This document shows positions 14,948-26,760 of a DNA stretch of 64,000 nucleotides, piece by piece. Source of the stretch: Marchantia polymorpha subsp. ruderalis. Lineage: Eukaryota; Streptophyta; Marchantiopsida; Marchantiales; Marchantiaceae. Made by a program: the position numbers and the translations under genes. Below the pieces are notes generated by a model. The model was given only the letters and a program-made list of their open reading frames with translations, searched no databases and had not been told where the DNA came from. Each line of letters starts with the position of its first letter. Within the stretch, counting starts at the first letter, position 1. The DNA is taken from positions 3,356,001-3,420,000 of the forward strand of contig AP031358.1 of the NCBI GenBank assembly GCA_037833965.1, read 5' to 3'.

Positions 14948-17939
14948 TGTGGGCATTCCCTCGAACAGGAACCTGGAATTTTTCTCGGGATTCCAGTAGT
15001 TCTATATAAGTATATTAGAGACAAACATTCAGTCCTCTTCAGGCAGGTTTTCAGTACTCACAGCACACGTATGCAGAATCTGCTCTCCCATTAGTCAATC
15101 GATAGCCTCGGAGTAACTTGGTGTTGGTGCATTATTATATCATCATCAGTCATGGTCTCTGTACGGGAGATGTTGTCGTTCTCTGGAGAAGAAGAAGAGC
15201 AGAACCTCGTGCTGCTCGGTGATCCACGTTAGCAGCAGCGTCTCGCAGGTATGAACATCAAGCCCTTTGTAGAGAGTTTCTCCATCAATCTGAATTAACA
15301 TGGAAAACGATGCTCATCGTACGTAGCTAGGGTGTACACGGACTATCTTATGTCCTGATAGTCTCAAGTGAGGGGGATTTGTGCAATAGGAGTGGGAAGA
15401 ATCTCACAGAGCGACCCGGTTGTTTGCTCTGAGAGTGCCCTGGCTGCTACCGAGTGATATACCCAAACTTTCGAGGAGGTTACTGGCTCTTACTCGGTAA
15501 CTTGGACACACCAACGGATGGAGGCTGATGAAGTCGTGGTCTGTCGTTTTTGCGATTAATTCTACTCAATGCACGATTGACAGACAAGCTGCAGCCATTT
15601 GTGCATTGAGGATATACACAGACCGCGTCCTTTGGTGCTCGACTTGTGGCCTTTCACAGGCTACAGGTTTTCGGTGAAGTTGAAGGTGCATGGTGCCCTA
15701 TGTTCCTTCGCTGCTTCTGTTTCGTGATCTCATTGGCCGTAATATTTTCGTCGTTGTAGACAATCGATTGTAATTACCGTCACTGGCTTTGAGATCGTAA
15801 GAGCAATCTTCTGTCGAACATTACATCGTGCACGATAACGAAATTATGTGTCTTCTCGACATTTCCATGCGTTCATTTCCATGGTTGAGTGTAACACGTG
15901 GCTGCTCTCAGCCACTCCTTATTTCTAGAGAAGATCTAGCCACACACGGAGACCGCCAGTAGTAGGTATTCACGAGCCTTCTAGGCACTGCAAAGACATT
16001 AGAGACGAAGGGATGTCGTTGACGAGTGAATTAAGCTTTAGGAGCCTTCCCTCTCATGATATATATATATATATTCATTCAAAGGAAAGGACTGGAGAGT
16101 CTGTCGTCCTGTTAATGCAGTGACATGCACTGCGTAGACTAACCACCGTCGTGCAATTGTGTTGCTGAAATGGAATGATCTGGTGTACCCGGTAAAACTA
16201 ATACCGCCCGCTGAGATTTATCCAGTATCGCATGCACCACTTTGCTGGTTTTCTTGCTGTTTCTGCTGGTTTTCGTTCTTTCCGCTACTTTATTTCTCAT
16301 AGTGGTCCAGTTGTAGAATTGGCAAGTAACTGATGGTGCATGTGCGTGTGCAGTCATTGAAGATTTGGACGGTCGAACGGGCGAATGAACAATTGAAAAC
16401 TTCTACATCTGCATGCATTAAATTTGAAATATCTTTTGATTTTGGTTTCCATAAAGTGTTGCAGCCGTTTATTACAAGCGATATGACTTCACTTTTAATT
16501 CGATCAATACGATGGATTTGAAGGAAAAGGAAAGAAAAATTAATTCATTGGTTTTGTTCCACCAGAGTTTTTCGCACTTCGTTTATATATGGGCGGAACA
16601 TTTTGATGAGATTGCAGTGAAAACGATGGTTGTTTTGTAGTCGCTTTTGACCAATTCAAGATTTACTCCAGTGGCGTTCAATGTAAGTCTGATAACCAGA
16701 TTGTGTGACTGAGCAGAAGAATTGTTGTGATTCTTCTTGTAATGGAAGCTCGCTGCATATTCAGGGGTGTGGAGTCTGTCATTTGTATCATACAAGGGGC
16801 TGTACAATCGTGGTGAGAACTGCGTTCAACGTCAACTTTTACTAGCAGTAGACCCGTTATCGATAGGTACCTGAGTCCATAACAGGGTTTCATGCTCAAA
16901 AGAGGAAAAGTCTTCTTTAGTTGATGCTAGCATGAATGTTTCAACTAATATGATTGATATTAGTAACCAGTGAAATTCATGTCTCGCATATTGTACGTGC
17001 ATCGTACTTCCTTCTTGTACATAGTTCTGGGAATCGTTGCAGTTGAAGTCGGAATTTTTGATATGGAGACAATAGTCTCCGTAGTGATGCATGTAATGGC
17101 TTAGTCTATTCGCAGTGTATAGGACGTTACTTGATCAGCGACAAGATGCACACTCAGATACTATCCGCAAGCCTTTATTTAAGGGAATAGATCTTGTACA
17201 TCTATTGCTAACGGTGAGTGATGATAGCAAGCTGTTTGAAGCGGGTGAAGTTCACTTAGATGACCGAGTAGGAGTTTTTATGACTGTAGTTCACTTACCA
17301 GTGCGACATAGATATACCTTGTCTGTGAGGTTAAATTTCGCTGAAGTCAGATCCTTCCCCGAGGTAGTTCCAAGAGCTGATACTAGCTAGGCTCGCTTGT
17401 ATAAGTAAAAATAAAAAGTCGAAATACCAAACACACAAAAGCCAGTCAAAACAAATAGATGAGATAGACAAGGTCAAGACGCAGATCTACTGACCATCCT
17501 TTCTGAAATACAGGTAAGGTCTACCCAACAAGCCGTCTTCAATCAAGCCATACGGATGTAAAACATCTGAATCAGGCAGATTTCACTCTGGGAATGTGGA
17601 AGAGATTGGGTGATTGCTGGCATGATCATTGTTTCTCGCCAGACATAACACAACCTGGGTTGCACAAAAGGGTGTCAGTATCAGAATACAAATGAGTTCT
17701 TACTATCAAGTGATATCGCAAAAGGGTCCTGGTTTCGGACAGTGATCTACCAGCTGGAAAGAGTGAGCAAAATTTGTAACTTCACTTTTAACTATGAATG
17801 CCAATCTAGACGTGAAAAACATCCCGGGAAAAAAACAACAGTAATACTTGCAAGCGCACTCATACACCTCGATCAGAAGTATAATCCTCCACGTACCTTG
17901 TAGCGGCATCTGATACTCCTGAAAGATGTGTCTTTATTT
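14948..17939. other. Intergenic DNA, 3' ends of flanking genes, no gene seen
   Basis: The first few hundred bases probably hold the 3' untranslated region of the membrane-protein gene, and the last part that of the minus-strand F-box gene. An AATAAA signal for the F-box gene lies at 17938-17933 on the minus strand, just past its stop. The longest frames (17115-17390 plus, 16832-17092 minus) match nothing I know. A short AT repeat sits at about 16060-16075. Confidence 0.45.
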
Positions 17940-19391
17940 TTAAACTTCAGCAAATGGATTCAAACCAGGCTGGAGCGCATAGTGTGCCCAATGATACAAT
18001 CGGGGCTCGCGAGTGTATGTCTGCCCATTCCAGGTAGGCAAACAGGAATCCGTAAAGCTAGGCGACTTCCACGCTGATGGATGAAAACTCCATTCCCTCT
18101 TGGGAACATTGTATATGACCAGAGGAGTTTCTTGAATATACCTTCCTCCAAAGTATATGCAGTCCCCTGCGGCTGTAACCTGGTCGAAAGAAACGTAGGC
18201 GAGATTCTCGAGAGGGCATTTGGCTTCTTCCTTGATCTGTCCAGAAGCTAGGTCGAGCTTGAAAATCTGGAAAGAGTTCGTCCGCACAAATGAATCTCCA
18301 TCAGTAGAGTGGGACACGGTCGAGCTCAACAACCTCACCACCAACAGAAGCTCTGAGCCGCAGAGAAGAACGTGATACTGCATGACGTTCTGGAGGATGA
18401 GTGATAGCGGAGGTATCATAGTAGTCCAAGTACCCTTCACCACATCATGAGTCATGAGAATTGGGGGATCATTGTAATCACGGCTGCCGGTGGCAATGAA
18501 AAAAACTCCATTGTAATAGGCAAAATTGGAATATGAGGTCTTCCAATTGGCCATCAAAGCCTGGGAGCAATTCTCTGTCCAGGACTTTGACAATGAGTCG
18601 TACACTTGCGTGGAAATGGTACTCGGGATACCTACAACATGCCCGAGTTGTGTGATCAGAAAGAGCTTGTAGTCATTGCAACCGACGGGAATCATATGCA
18701 TGATATCCGGCCGTTGCATGTTTGGCCGTGATGGAAGGAGACCCCATTTCTTGGTTATGACATTTGCCACGTACACTTCATGGTCCAACAGTCGATATTT
18801 CCAATGCACCCAATCCTTATAGGCTTCAATGTCCACACCTTCAGTGCTGGCAAAATTGACACTAGCCAAACCGATCAAAGAACCAGCACAGCACGTGACC
18901 CTCGTAGTATATATGCCTTTGGGTATAAAGGGAAACATCTTGAGGTCGAAGATCTTCTGCCAAGTCCGAGACTGGTCGTTGAAACCGATCATGCCCTCTC
19001 GGAACAAGTATACTGGGCAGAAGATTGGCCACTTGGATGAAACTGAGGTAATCACCTCTTCAAACTTGCGCATGGACATTGTGTCCTTCAATGCTCTCTC
19101 GTACCTCGCAGATGCCCGTGAGAGCAAGTAACACTGGAAAAACAACTTGAAGGGCAGCCTTGCAATGACCTCCTCAGCTAAAACCTCCGGAAGACTGGAC
19201 CATAATTTCTCATCCATATCCACTGCTATGATTGAAGGCTTCGACTTGTCACAACTGCAGTGAGCCCTCTGAGCTGCAGTGAACACCATCCTTATATCTC
19301 CCTGAACTATTTTTTTCGTCTCCTCGTGGTAAGCCATCTTCAGTGGTCTTCGCATCAGACGACGTGTTAAGATACCAGAAAAACCGATCAT
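17940..19391 (-). CDS. F-box protein of the kelch-associated type
   Basis: A 483-residue open frame encodes a probable substrate receptor of an SCF (Skp1-Cullin-F-box) E3 ubiquitin ligase. The F-box lies at about residues 63-105 and begins LWSSLPEVLAEEVIARLP, followed by the FFQCYLLSR segment. The remaining 370 residues have the spaced Trp and Gly residues of plant F-box/kelch beta-propellers (for example SRTWQKIF, TKKWGLLP, KGTWTTMIPPLS and KREWSFHP), one per blade. The kelch repeats are degenerate. The frame stays open upstream of the ATG to a 3' splice site at 19445. If this is spliced to the donor at 19664/19663, an ATG at 19684 directly after a TAG would extend the protein by 25 residues to 508. 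Either start is possible. The target is unknown. An AATAAA lies immediately after the stop. Confidence 0.88.
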   Translation of the reverse strand: MIGFSGILTRRLMRRPLKMAYHEETKKIVQGDIRMVFTAAQRAHCSCDKSKPSIIAVDMDEKLWSSLPEVLAEEVIARLPFKLFFQCYLLSRASARYERALKDTMSMRKFEEVITSVSSKWPIFCPVYLFREGMIGFNDQSRTWQKIFDLKMFPFIPKGIYTTRVTCCAGSLIGLASVNFASTEGVDIEAYKDWVHWKYRLLDHEVYVANVITKKWGLLPSRPNMQRPDIMHMIPVGCNDYKLFLITQLGHVVGIPSTISTQVYDSLSKSWTENCSQALMANWKTSYSNFAYYNGVFFIATGSRDYNDPPILMTHDVVKGTWTTMIPPLSLILQNVMQYHVLLCGSELLLVVRLLSSTVSHSTDGDSFVRTNSFQIFKLDLASGQIKEEAKCPLENLAYVSFDQVTAAGDCIYFGGRYIQETPLVIYNVPKREWSFHPSAWKSPSFTDSCLPTWNGQTYTREPRLYHWAHYALQPGLNPFAEV

Positions 19392-19663
19392 GTAACAATC
19401 CAGGTTGACGGAGGTACTTCCTAAGTCGTACTCAAATTGAACAACCTATGATCAACCATTTACACGCAGATTAGTGAAGATAAGGTTTTGGCCACCACTC
19501 ACACCACACAACAAAAAATTTGGATATATCACATCGACCTTCACAATGTTCTTGAGGAACTAAAATTGTTCTAGATTTCGAGCTCAATGCCACGGTGATA
19601 ACGGTCTGGTTTATGCGAGACGAGGTTCTTGGATGAGAATCCTTTTTAAAAGTCGCCACTTAC

Positions 19664-19784
19664 CCTTCTTAGGGCTTGCAGCATCTAACTTCCTTAGCTT
19701 CACCAAGCTTGATCGAGAGTTACGCAGGTAACTGAAGTCGCACATGTGTTCTGCAAAGTGGAAGAGTAACTCATCTCCTCTCCT
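19664..19784 (-). other. Probable leader exon of the F-box gene
   Basis: On the minus strand a good acceptor (TTTTTCTTGCAG) precedes 19784 and a strong donor (GGGTAAGTGG) follows 19664. The next acceptor, ATCATAG, ends just before 19445 and leads into the F-box frame. The exon contains a short upstream ORF and, near its end, an ATG at 19684 that would join in frame with the F-box coding exon. I infer the exon from splice signals only. Confidence 0.45.
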
Positions 19785-21682
19785 CTGCAAGAAAAACATT
19801 CGTCAGACGGCTGACCTTTGAACAGAACATTAACTGTTCATTCTTCAAGTGTTCTCGACTTGAAGCTTATCTTATGAGTCATTAATTGTTCAGAGTCAGC
19901 TAGAGATCACCATCGTCATGATGGTAAGATATTGGGTTACTCAGTGTACATATCAGGGGAACAGTAAGTTGTCGATCGAGAGTGAAAATTGGACGTCATA
20001 AACTTTCAACACAACTCTGGAAAGTGGATGCATCAGGCTGGATGACGCGGAAGTACTCTCATGATCGACTTCCACGGGCACCTAACAGTATAAAGCACAC
20101 TTTCTCTGACATATCCTCAGGATACCCAGAGCGAATCCTTAATAGAAAACCACTTGACTGGAGAAACTTGTAAAGCCCTGACTGCATCCGAGTGATATTT
20201 ATCGTGGAAACTGAGGAGATCCAGGTCGAAAAATGCATCAGAGCTGTATACTAGTAGCCAAGTCCTAAGGAGATTTTCCCATATTAGATTCATCATTTTA
20301 GCTTATCCCTGGTTCATAACTAAACTTCAAAGGGCACTTCAGAACCCACATCAAAATCTGGCAGAAAACACGCTGTAAGGAGGGACAGAAAGAAAGCGTG
20401 CGTGTTTGTGAGAAAGAGAGAGAGTGAGAGAATGAGAGACAGTGGATGAAGTCGGCAGTAGAACAGAGGTTCAGAATTTTGATTTCTGAATTATGGCCGA
20501 AGAAGTGAGAACCTCCAAACGAAGAAACGGAGCTTACTGCTTAGATGATCTTGAACTAACTATTTTCGGCAGTTTGTATCGACAATATGGGAAGCACCCC
20601 TTGAAAAAGGAGATTTCAATAAGACGATCTTTGTTCTGGCGGTTAAGACATATCCGTCTTATCCAAGGAAATTCGTGTAGTAGCAGGGTATGTGATAGCT
20701 AAACACCACAGATCACAAAAACGAAGAAATGACTCGGTCATCCATCTACAGCTTCAGAAACTTATTTCAACACAAAGATGCTGTTGAGATGCGACAATGC
20801 CGTTTTGTACAAACAACATCGGCGGACCTCCAATCGGCGGGCTAAAGTTAGAAAAAGTATTTGGCCTATTGTAGGACTCGCAGCTTTGTAGCTCGCCTTA
20901 CCATATCCAAGGTGTCCACGAAATTGTACCCAGTATTTGGGAGCAAACAGCCGAAAAAGGAAATGGACTGTCCTTTGATCATCTTTCTCTCTTGAAATCA
21001 TCACATGGAAGACCAACACCTGTGCGTTACTTCGTCCGTTTGTTTGTTCGAGATCTGAGAGCTGCTCATACGATCAGCAAAATCGAGTTCCTCGACATGG
21101 GCATCTGTTGTCCTGATGAGTAATAAGAGAGATCAATCGCAGCCGATCGCAGCGTTTGCACGGACGCATTCAAAGTTAGTTGCTTGAAAGTTCAACCCTA
21201 AGATTCCGACGAGACACAAGCTTCGAAGCTGATGATTTTCAAATCAACTGGAGCATCTGCGTAAAATGCGCATAACTTTCTGGTCTTTCAGATCGTAAGT
21301 GCACAAATAATTATCGGTGAAATTCGAGTACTTCTTCGGCTTATGTGGAAGATGCTTTCCACCCATCATTTACCTCAGAGATATCTCGTTTATTTGTGAA
21401 ACCACTGGCCAGTAAAAAAACACGGAATTTGCGGAGCGCTGAAATTACTGGCTGTGCTGAGGAAATATCCCAAAAGAAACTAAACTGTAGATCTCCGCAG
21501 CTAGACGAAGGAAAGAACAAGGAACCGAAGGAAACAAGCGACATTCGCCAAAAAATAACACGGGCGAGATTTTCATCATCATTCTGCCCACGATAAGGAA
21601 ATAGAAATGTGTACTAAAAAAATTATGGAAAACCTTCGACAGACAGGCTAGAACATCAGCGAGCAGAAAAAAACAAACATAC
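19785..21682. other. Probable leader intron or intergenic DNA, nothing identified
   Basis: Only short frames occur, such as 20493-20702 on the plus strand and 20762-21019 on the minus strand. They have no recognisable motifs. A GA-rich run lies at about 20.41-20.44 kb. If the promoter at 21.8 kb belongs to the F-box gene, this whole stretch is its first intron. Confidence 0.35.
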
Positions 21683-21873
21683 CTTGAAGTGCCATCTTCT
21701 TCAATATCACATTCGAGCTTTGATGCGTGAGATGGAGGAGGGGGGTTCATGCTGAGTCGTTCAACGGAACAACATCTTGGAAACGACGCTGGAAACAACA
21801 TCAGCATTTCGCCCTGACTACTGCATCCCACATATTTAAAAGCATTCACGGGTGGTCTACCCATCACGATTGG
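21683..21873 (-). promoter_or_regulatory. Candidate promoter and first exon of the minus-strand F-box gene
   Basis: Reading the minus strand, CCAAT lies at 21873-21869 and a TATA-like TTTTAAATAT at 21841-21832, about 30 bases apart. That spacing is reasonable for a plant core promoter, with a start near 21800. Downstream, a strong donor (CAAG then GTATGTTTG) ends a putative exon at 21683. A frame of about 60 codons runs through the exon but matches nothing known. Its link to the F-box gene, through the leader exon at 19.7 kb, is inferred from strand and spacing only. Confidence 0.3.
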
Positions 21874-22165
21874 CTAAGACATGGCGTAGTGAAGCGCGCT
21901 ATGAAGGTCGTGAATATAATCCTGCCGCGAGGCTCGACAGGAATCAGAATATCTGATAGGAACTGAAGCTGCCTTCAGTCATTACATATCAGCAGCCAAG
22001 CCTTGAGAAAATGGTCGTCGTCTATCTTAATTTTGCAAGCCCTGCAACCGCCGTAAAGTTCACGAACATATCAGATTCAGCATCTCTGTTCTCTTTCAGT
22101 CATTCTCGTAGTCTCCATAATATCAACCTCCAACATAATCCTGAATTCTAACTCGACACATGTCC

Positions 22166-22168
<3 letters not shown>

Positions 22169-22256
<88 letters not shown>
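22169..22256. repeat. (CT)44 dinucleotide microsatellite
   Basis: A perfect run of 44 CT units, 88 bases long, sits in a non-coding region. On the minus strand it reads as GA repeats. In plants, CT/GA runs of this kind are common in promoters and leaders and can bind GAGA-type (BPC) factors. No such role can be shown from sequence. A run this long is likely to vary between individuals. Confidence 0.97.
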
Positions 22257-22259
<3 letters not shown>

Positions 22260-22479
22260 ACACAACTCATACGAGTACCAATAACACCACCATGCATCAC
22301 CGAGTTCAAGGCTACGCGTCTCTCAGCTTTGAAAAAAAAATATATCGCTCGACTACTGCACCTTGCAAGACGTCAACTACGATGCATTGCAAGACTCGGG
22401 ATTGCGAAGCTGATCATTCTTGATCGGTGAGCGAGTACGATTTTAATTCAAATCGTATAAACTCACCACGGTGGTGTGG

Positions 22480-23830
22480 TTAAGGTGCGGTCTTCAAATA
22501 AGGCGATCGGGCAGCGTAATTCTCTCCTCCCCTCTCTTCTTGGCTCCTACATCCTCCCTCTCATGACTCGTTCAATTTCTTCTACTTCTTCTTGGGGGAT
22601 TCTCTCGCTCCTCTGTAGAAAATCAAGCAGTTAGCACGGTGCTCGTCGTTCTCAGCAAGAAGGTTATGATCTTTCAGATTGAAAGCACTAAGACGGCTCG
22701 TTTCCCTCACCCATCGTGAGGACTGCCCTTCGTGGTGGCCGGTTGGACTCCTATATAGTACACTGCAGCTTCTCCTCCTCTCGTCGTCTTGTGGAGGTAG
22801 TAAAACTTTTCATTCTCCTAAAGCAGGACCTGCTGCAGCAGCAGCACCAGCAGCAGCCTCAACTCTTCCTCTCCCCCCGGCTGCCTGGGCTACTGCCGAC
22901 TTGATGGCCCAGCGATGCGATGGTTCCAGGCGCAGACGCGGACGCAGACGAAAACGAAGACGAAGGCGAAAGAAGAAAGACCACCACAGGCCCCTGATGA
23001 GCTCGCACTGACCTTTCCGTGGGCAGCGACGACGACAACGACGACGTTACTGATGTTGCTCTTCCGCTTCGTGATAAGACAGTCTGAGTCACCATCATCC
23101 TGCCTGTGCAAGCAGACGCAGTCAGGCACGCCCCGAAGGACAAACACAATCTCCCCTTTTCCACCTCTCCTCCCCTATGCCACTTTCTCCAGTAAACAAT
23201 TGCTCCCCTCGTCCCTCCGAGCTCCCTCCCTCCCACCCACCCACCCAACCAACACACCAAGCGCTGGAAAGAAGCGCCGCCCCGCTCGACCGCTATTCTT
23301 GACCGAGCACAGCATCTGCAGCCAGAAAAGAAGGCAGCACCTGCAGCAGCAACACCATCACCATCGCCACCATCCCTCGCAAGCTCTGCCAGCCAGCCGA
23401 CTACTCTAAATCTCACTTAGCAGCAGCAGCAGCAGCAGCAATCACATCACCGACACTTGCTCTTCCTCCTCCATCTGCACCTCCCCCTCATGCTCCCGCC
23501 CCCCGACCTCTCGTCGAAACGAAGGCCTCCTCTCCTCCCCTCCCTCCCCTCCCGCTCGAGAGAGACGCTGGCGGACCGCTCCAAGCGCCCGGGAGTCCCA
23601 GACGGAGCACGAGCGACCTGGTCCCGACCCGACACAAAACGACGATCGGGCGTTATGTGAAGATACGCCCCGCCCGGCCGCCCGAGAGCGTAGATCCATT
23701 TTCTTCATGACTCGGGAACCGGTCACCGTGTTTGCGCTCCGGTCATCTGCCATCCGGCGGTCGGTCTCACCGTGTCAGGCCTCTGATCCGGAGAGCACGA
23801 GGCCGGGGGCCGAGTGATATAGCGACGAGC
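22480..23830. other. GC-rich, simple-repeat-rich island without a coding gene
   Basis: This segment of about 1.35 kb is rich in pyrimidine runs, CAG/GCA runs (about 22829-22860 and 23419-23440) and CG dinucleotides. Open frames of 100-185 codons occur on both strands (for example 22859-23416 minus and 22915-23409 plus). They are built of simple-sequence codons and shadow one another. The island ends sharply at about 23.85 kb, where AT-rich DNA starts. On the minus strand an ATTGG near 23865 precedes a CTATATCA near 23815, which could be a core promoter. Promoter, long leader or non-coding transcript are all possible. I see no protein. Confidence 0.4.
23419..23440. repeat. (CAG)7 trinucleotide run
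   Basis: AGCAGCAGC repeated to 22 bases lies in the GC-rich island, with a looser CAG/GCA run at about 22829-22860. Neither lies in a supportable coding frame. Confidence 0.9.
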
Positions 23831-23849
23831 GTGGGGGGAGGAGTACCCC

Positions 23850-24900
23850 CGTCGATTCCAGGGAGCCAATGAAACATGAGGCTTGGCTCCGATCACCATC
23901 ACAAGTAGAATATGATTTATCGCATTAAATATGTATGTTCACTGTGGATATGGGTGAAATAGAATAACTTCCAATACTGTGGTTACAAATTAGATTCCCA
24001 CAAAAAAATATCGCATATAGCACGATGATTTTTACACTGAGTTTTTTTTATCTTTTATGATTCGCAATATACTAAAATTTGATTTCCATGTGAGTTGACA
24101 TAATATTGTTTGCACAACTTCTCATGTATTCGTATTATTATCTGAATAATATTTTTCAAAATTTTGAATTTCATCATTCCACTAGTCACCAATTAAAATT
24201 GCAAAATCATCCATTTTGAAATTTTATCACGTTTAAGATACATGTATATATCACGTATGCAACATTACCATGTTAATTCAGTTGTCATGTGTCTCCAACA
24301 CATGAATTTATTTCAATTTGAGTGTAATGTAAACAGTAAACATTATAGTTCTAATGGGGTCAGAACCAATTATTAGTTACAAAAAGTAAAAAACCTATGC
24401 GAGTTATATAGAGACATGTACCAACGCAAGTTTCAGTTCTAATGTTATGACATAATCTACTGATACGAGTGAAAAGACATTCTTCGTCTATGTTTTAAAC
24501 AAATTCTGAGAGCATCTACCCTTTGCGAAGCAAGGGAAAAAAGTGGACTTTGTAGTTCAGTGAATTCGGTCATTAATGAAGATCGTGCTCTTGATCTATC
24601 ATAGACGTAGAGTTCGAGCTAGGAATTTTCGTTGGCAAAGCTTATCTTCTAATGCCACATAAGAAGATTGAAATTTTAAATTGCAAATTTCCGATCCCGT
24701 AGTGCATTCTATCCAAATCTAGAAGATAGCCAAAGAGATGGTCGTACCCCTCAAAAGTTTTATCATTGTAGTTGGTTCACTCAATAATAACCTAAAGTCC
24801 TCACAAAAATAGTAAAATATTTATGTGTTGTGCTGAAAGATTATGAATCCAAAGACTATGATCAGGCCTATCAAAACGCTAACTAGGTGATGAAATAGCT
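23850..24900. other. AT-rich spacer, no gene
   Basis: Sequence composition drops abruptly after 23.85 kb. I found no open frame with a recognisable domain, no RNA gene and no clear repeat. Confidence 0.5.
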
Positions 24901-26760
24901 TTGCATAATAACACCCGTGGAGTAGGGTTACACAAAGGTCATTAAAGATCACGAGAATATTACCAAATCCAGACACTTCTCGACTTTTGAGCCCAAGTTG
25001 GCCCCTTCGGAAGTCGGATAATTCTTCATGAGCATATGCTCTCGTGGCACCACATCGACGGTCACCACTCTTTCAGGCTTACACGCTGATGGATATTCCC
25101 CTCTCCCGACCGTCGGTTCAGAACATTGCTCAGCGATACCGTTGTGGAGCTAACGTGTGAAGTCTCCTCTGTATCCGGTCACGACTAGTCGGTCTCCCGG
25201 GACCCGGACAACCCCATCGTTTGATCTGAGAGCCTCCTTTTGGTTCGGTAAAAGTTCATCATCCTCCTCCTTATAAGAACTTCTTCAAGAGCGGTTTCCA
25301 CTTCCCCGTCATCAGGCTCACGTCACCCTGTCCTAATCTCATATTTAATCCGAACGCTTCCCTCCGATTCGGTGCAAACTCTTCAGCACCCTTCTCGTTG
25401 CAAGGACTTCTTGAAGAACGGTGCCGGTATGGACTCCGGTACTTCGACCATGATCGACCGACCGCGAGACAGATGTCGTAAAAGATTTACCGGAGGGCAC
25501 TTCTTCCTATGCTTCGAAAAGGGGGTCGACTTCGTAATCTTCTTTGTCGAGGAGGACATCGTAGCGAGCGCCTGGTGGTGCTAAATCTGGCGTAGTCAGC
25601 CGCGCGCTGTCACGAACTGTTTGTCTTGGCCTAGCCAGCAAGGGAAGGAGCGCGGCAGCCTGTAGCCGAGAGACGAGGACTGGGTTAGTCCGCGCTGTCC
25701 GATATGCGATGTTGCTCTCGTGGTCGCGGCGTCGCAGTCGTTTAGACGAGCTCTAGGGCTCCATGTTACGTACTAATGTACTCTTCCATGCAGGATTAGC
25801 CTTAATACAAGGAGAAGATTCCGATGGGTTCCTCATACTACGTCGAGATTACGGGATTCGACGGTCCAGATTTCTGTATTAATATCCACTCCGGACCAAT
25901 CCACACGCCCGCCCGCATCCGCGCGACGCCATTAGCGAGGATCCGCGCCCGTGTAGTTCTCATTCGTAGGTTCCTGAGACTCAGGCTTGTCCACCACAGT
26001 GCGACATTTCCACTTCCGCGACGTCACGGGCGGGCTGGCGCGCGGGCGGGCGGGGGAGCGGGTTAGCTCATGGATACAGTCGACAACTGCTACGTTTCCG
26101 AAACTCACCCGTCGTTGTCCTGTCCCCACGCAAGAATCCTGTCGGGAAATTCCCAATCGACGACCCACGGTGTCTTCGTACGATCGCGAATAGCATCGGA
26201 CGGCTGTTGTTCGTGTCGGGATGAGGCGAAGGCACGGCGTTCCTCCGAGTGAGGGCCGAGCGCTGTACTCTGCTCGATGAGACTTCGATGATGTCGTCGC
26301 ACGGAAGAAAAGAGAGAAAGCACGCACCGAGGTACTATCCGGGGTGGACTTCGGCCTACGTGGTCGAGCGTATGTCTTACGCTGCTGCGAGTCGTGTGAA
26401 CGAGGAACATAAGTCGGATGTATCCGCTGGGCCCTCCTCCTCGCCCGCGTCGAAGCCAAGTGACCTTACGACGGTCCGGGAGGCCAACGAGGCGTGGCAT
26501 ACACTGGGCAACGGCGACTCTCCTGGAAGGTAAGGAGCTCTCTGAGTCTGTCTGTGCCTGTACGTCCATTTGTATTGTACTCGTTACCGTATCGTACCCG
26601 ACTTCTCGTTCCAGCGTAGCACTGCGTTGTTCGCTGGCCGGTCTGTTGCTTCTTCTCGAACCCGGCTTCTCATAAATGCACGCACCACTTTACGACAACA
26701 CTTTTTGTACTTTGTTTTCTCCCGTATTTTATTCATGGAAACTACGCTTATTTAATTGGT
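24900..26760. other. GC-rich unidentified block, possibly an old transposon
   Basis: This block stands out from the AT-rich DNA on both sides. At 25.22-25.30 kb and 25.36-25.44 kb two stretches align imperfectly around the shared words TTCGGT and ACTTCTT, suggesting a diverged tandem duplication. From 26249 a 94-codon plus-strand frame runs to a donor-like AAGGTAAGG at 26530. It has no known motif. Long frames at 25932-26459 and 26105-26569 on the minus strand are probably by-products of GC content. A retrotransposon or a decayed gene are possible. I cannot name either. Confidence 0.3.

Noticed and set aside
22859..23416. 185-codon minus-strand and 164-codon plus-strand ORFs
   Set aside because: Both are simple-sequence translations of a GC-rich, repeat-rich island and shadow one another.
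25932..26569. Long minus-strand ORFs in the GC-rich block
   Set aside because: Composition effect. Three overlapping frames and no motif.
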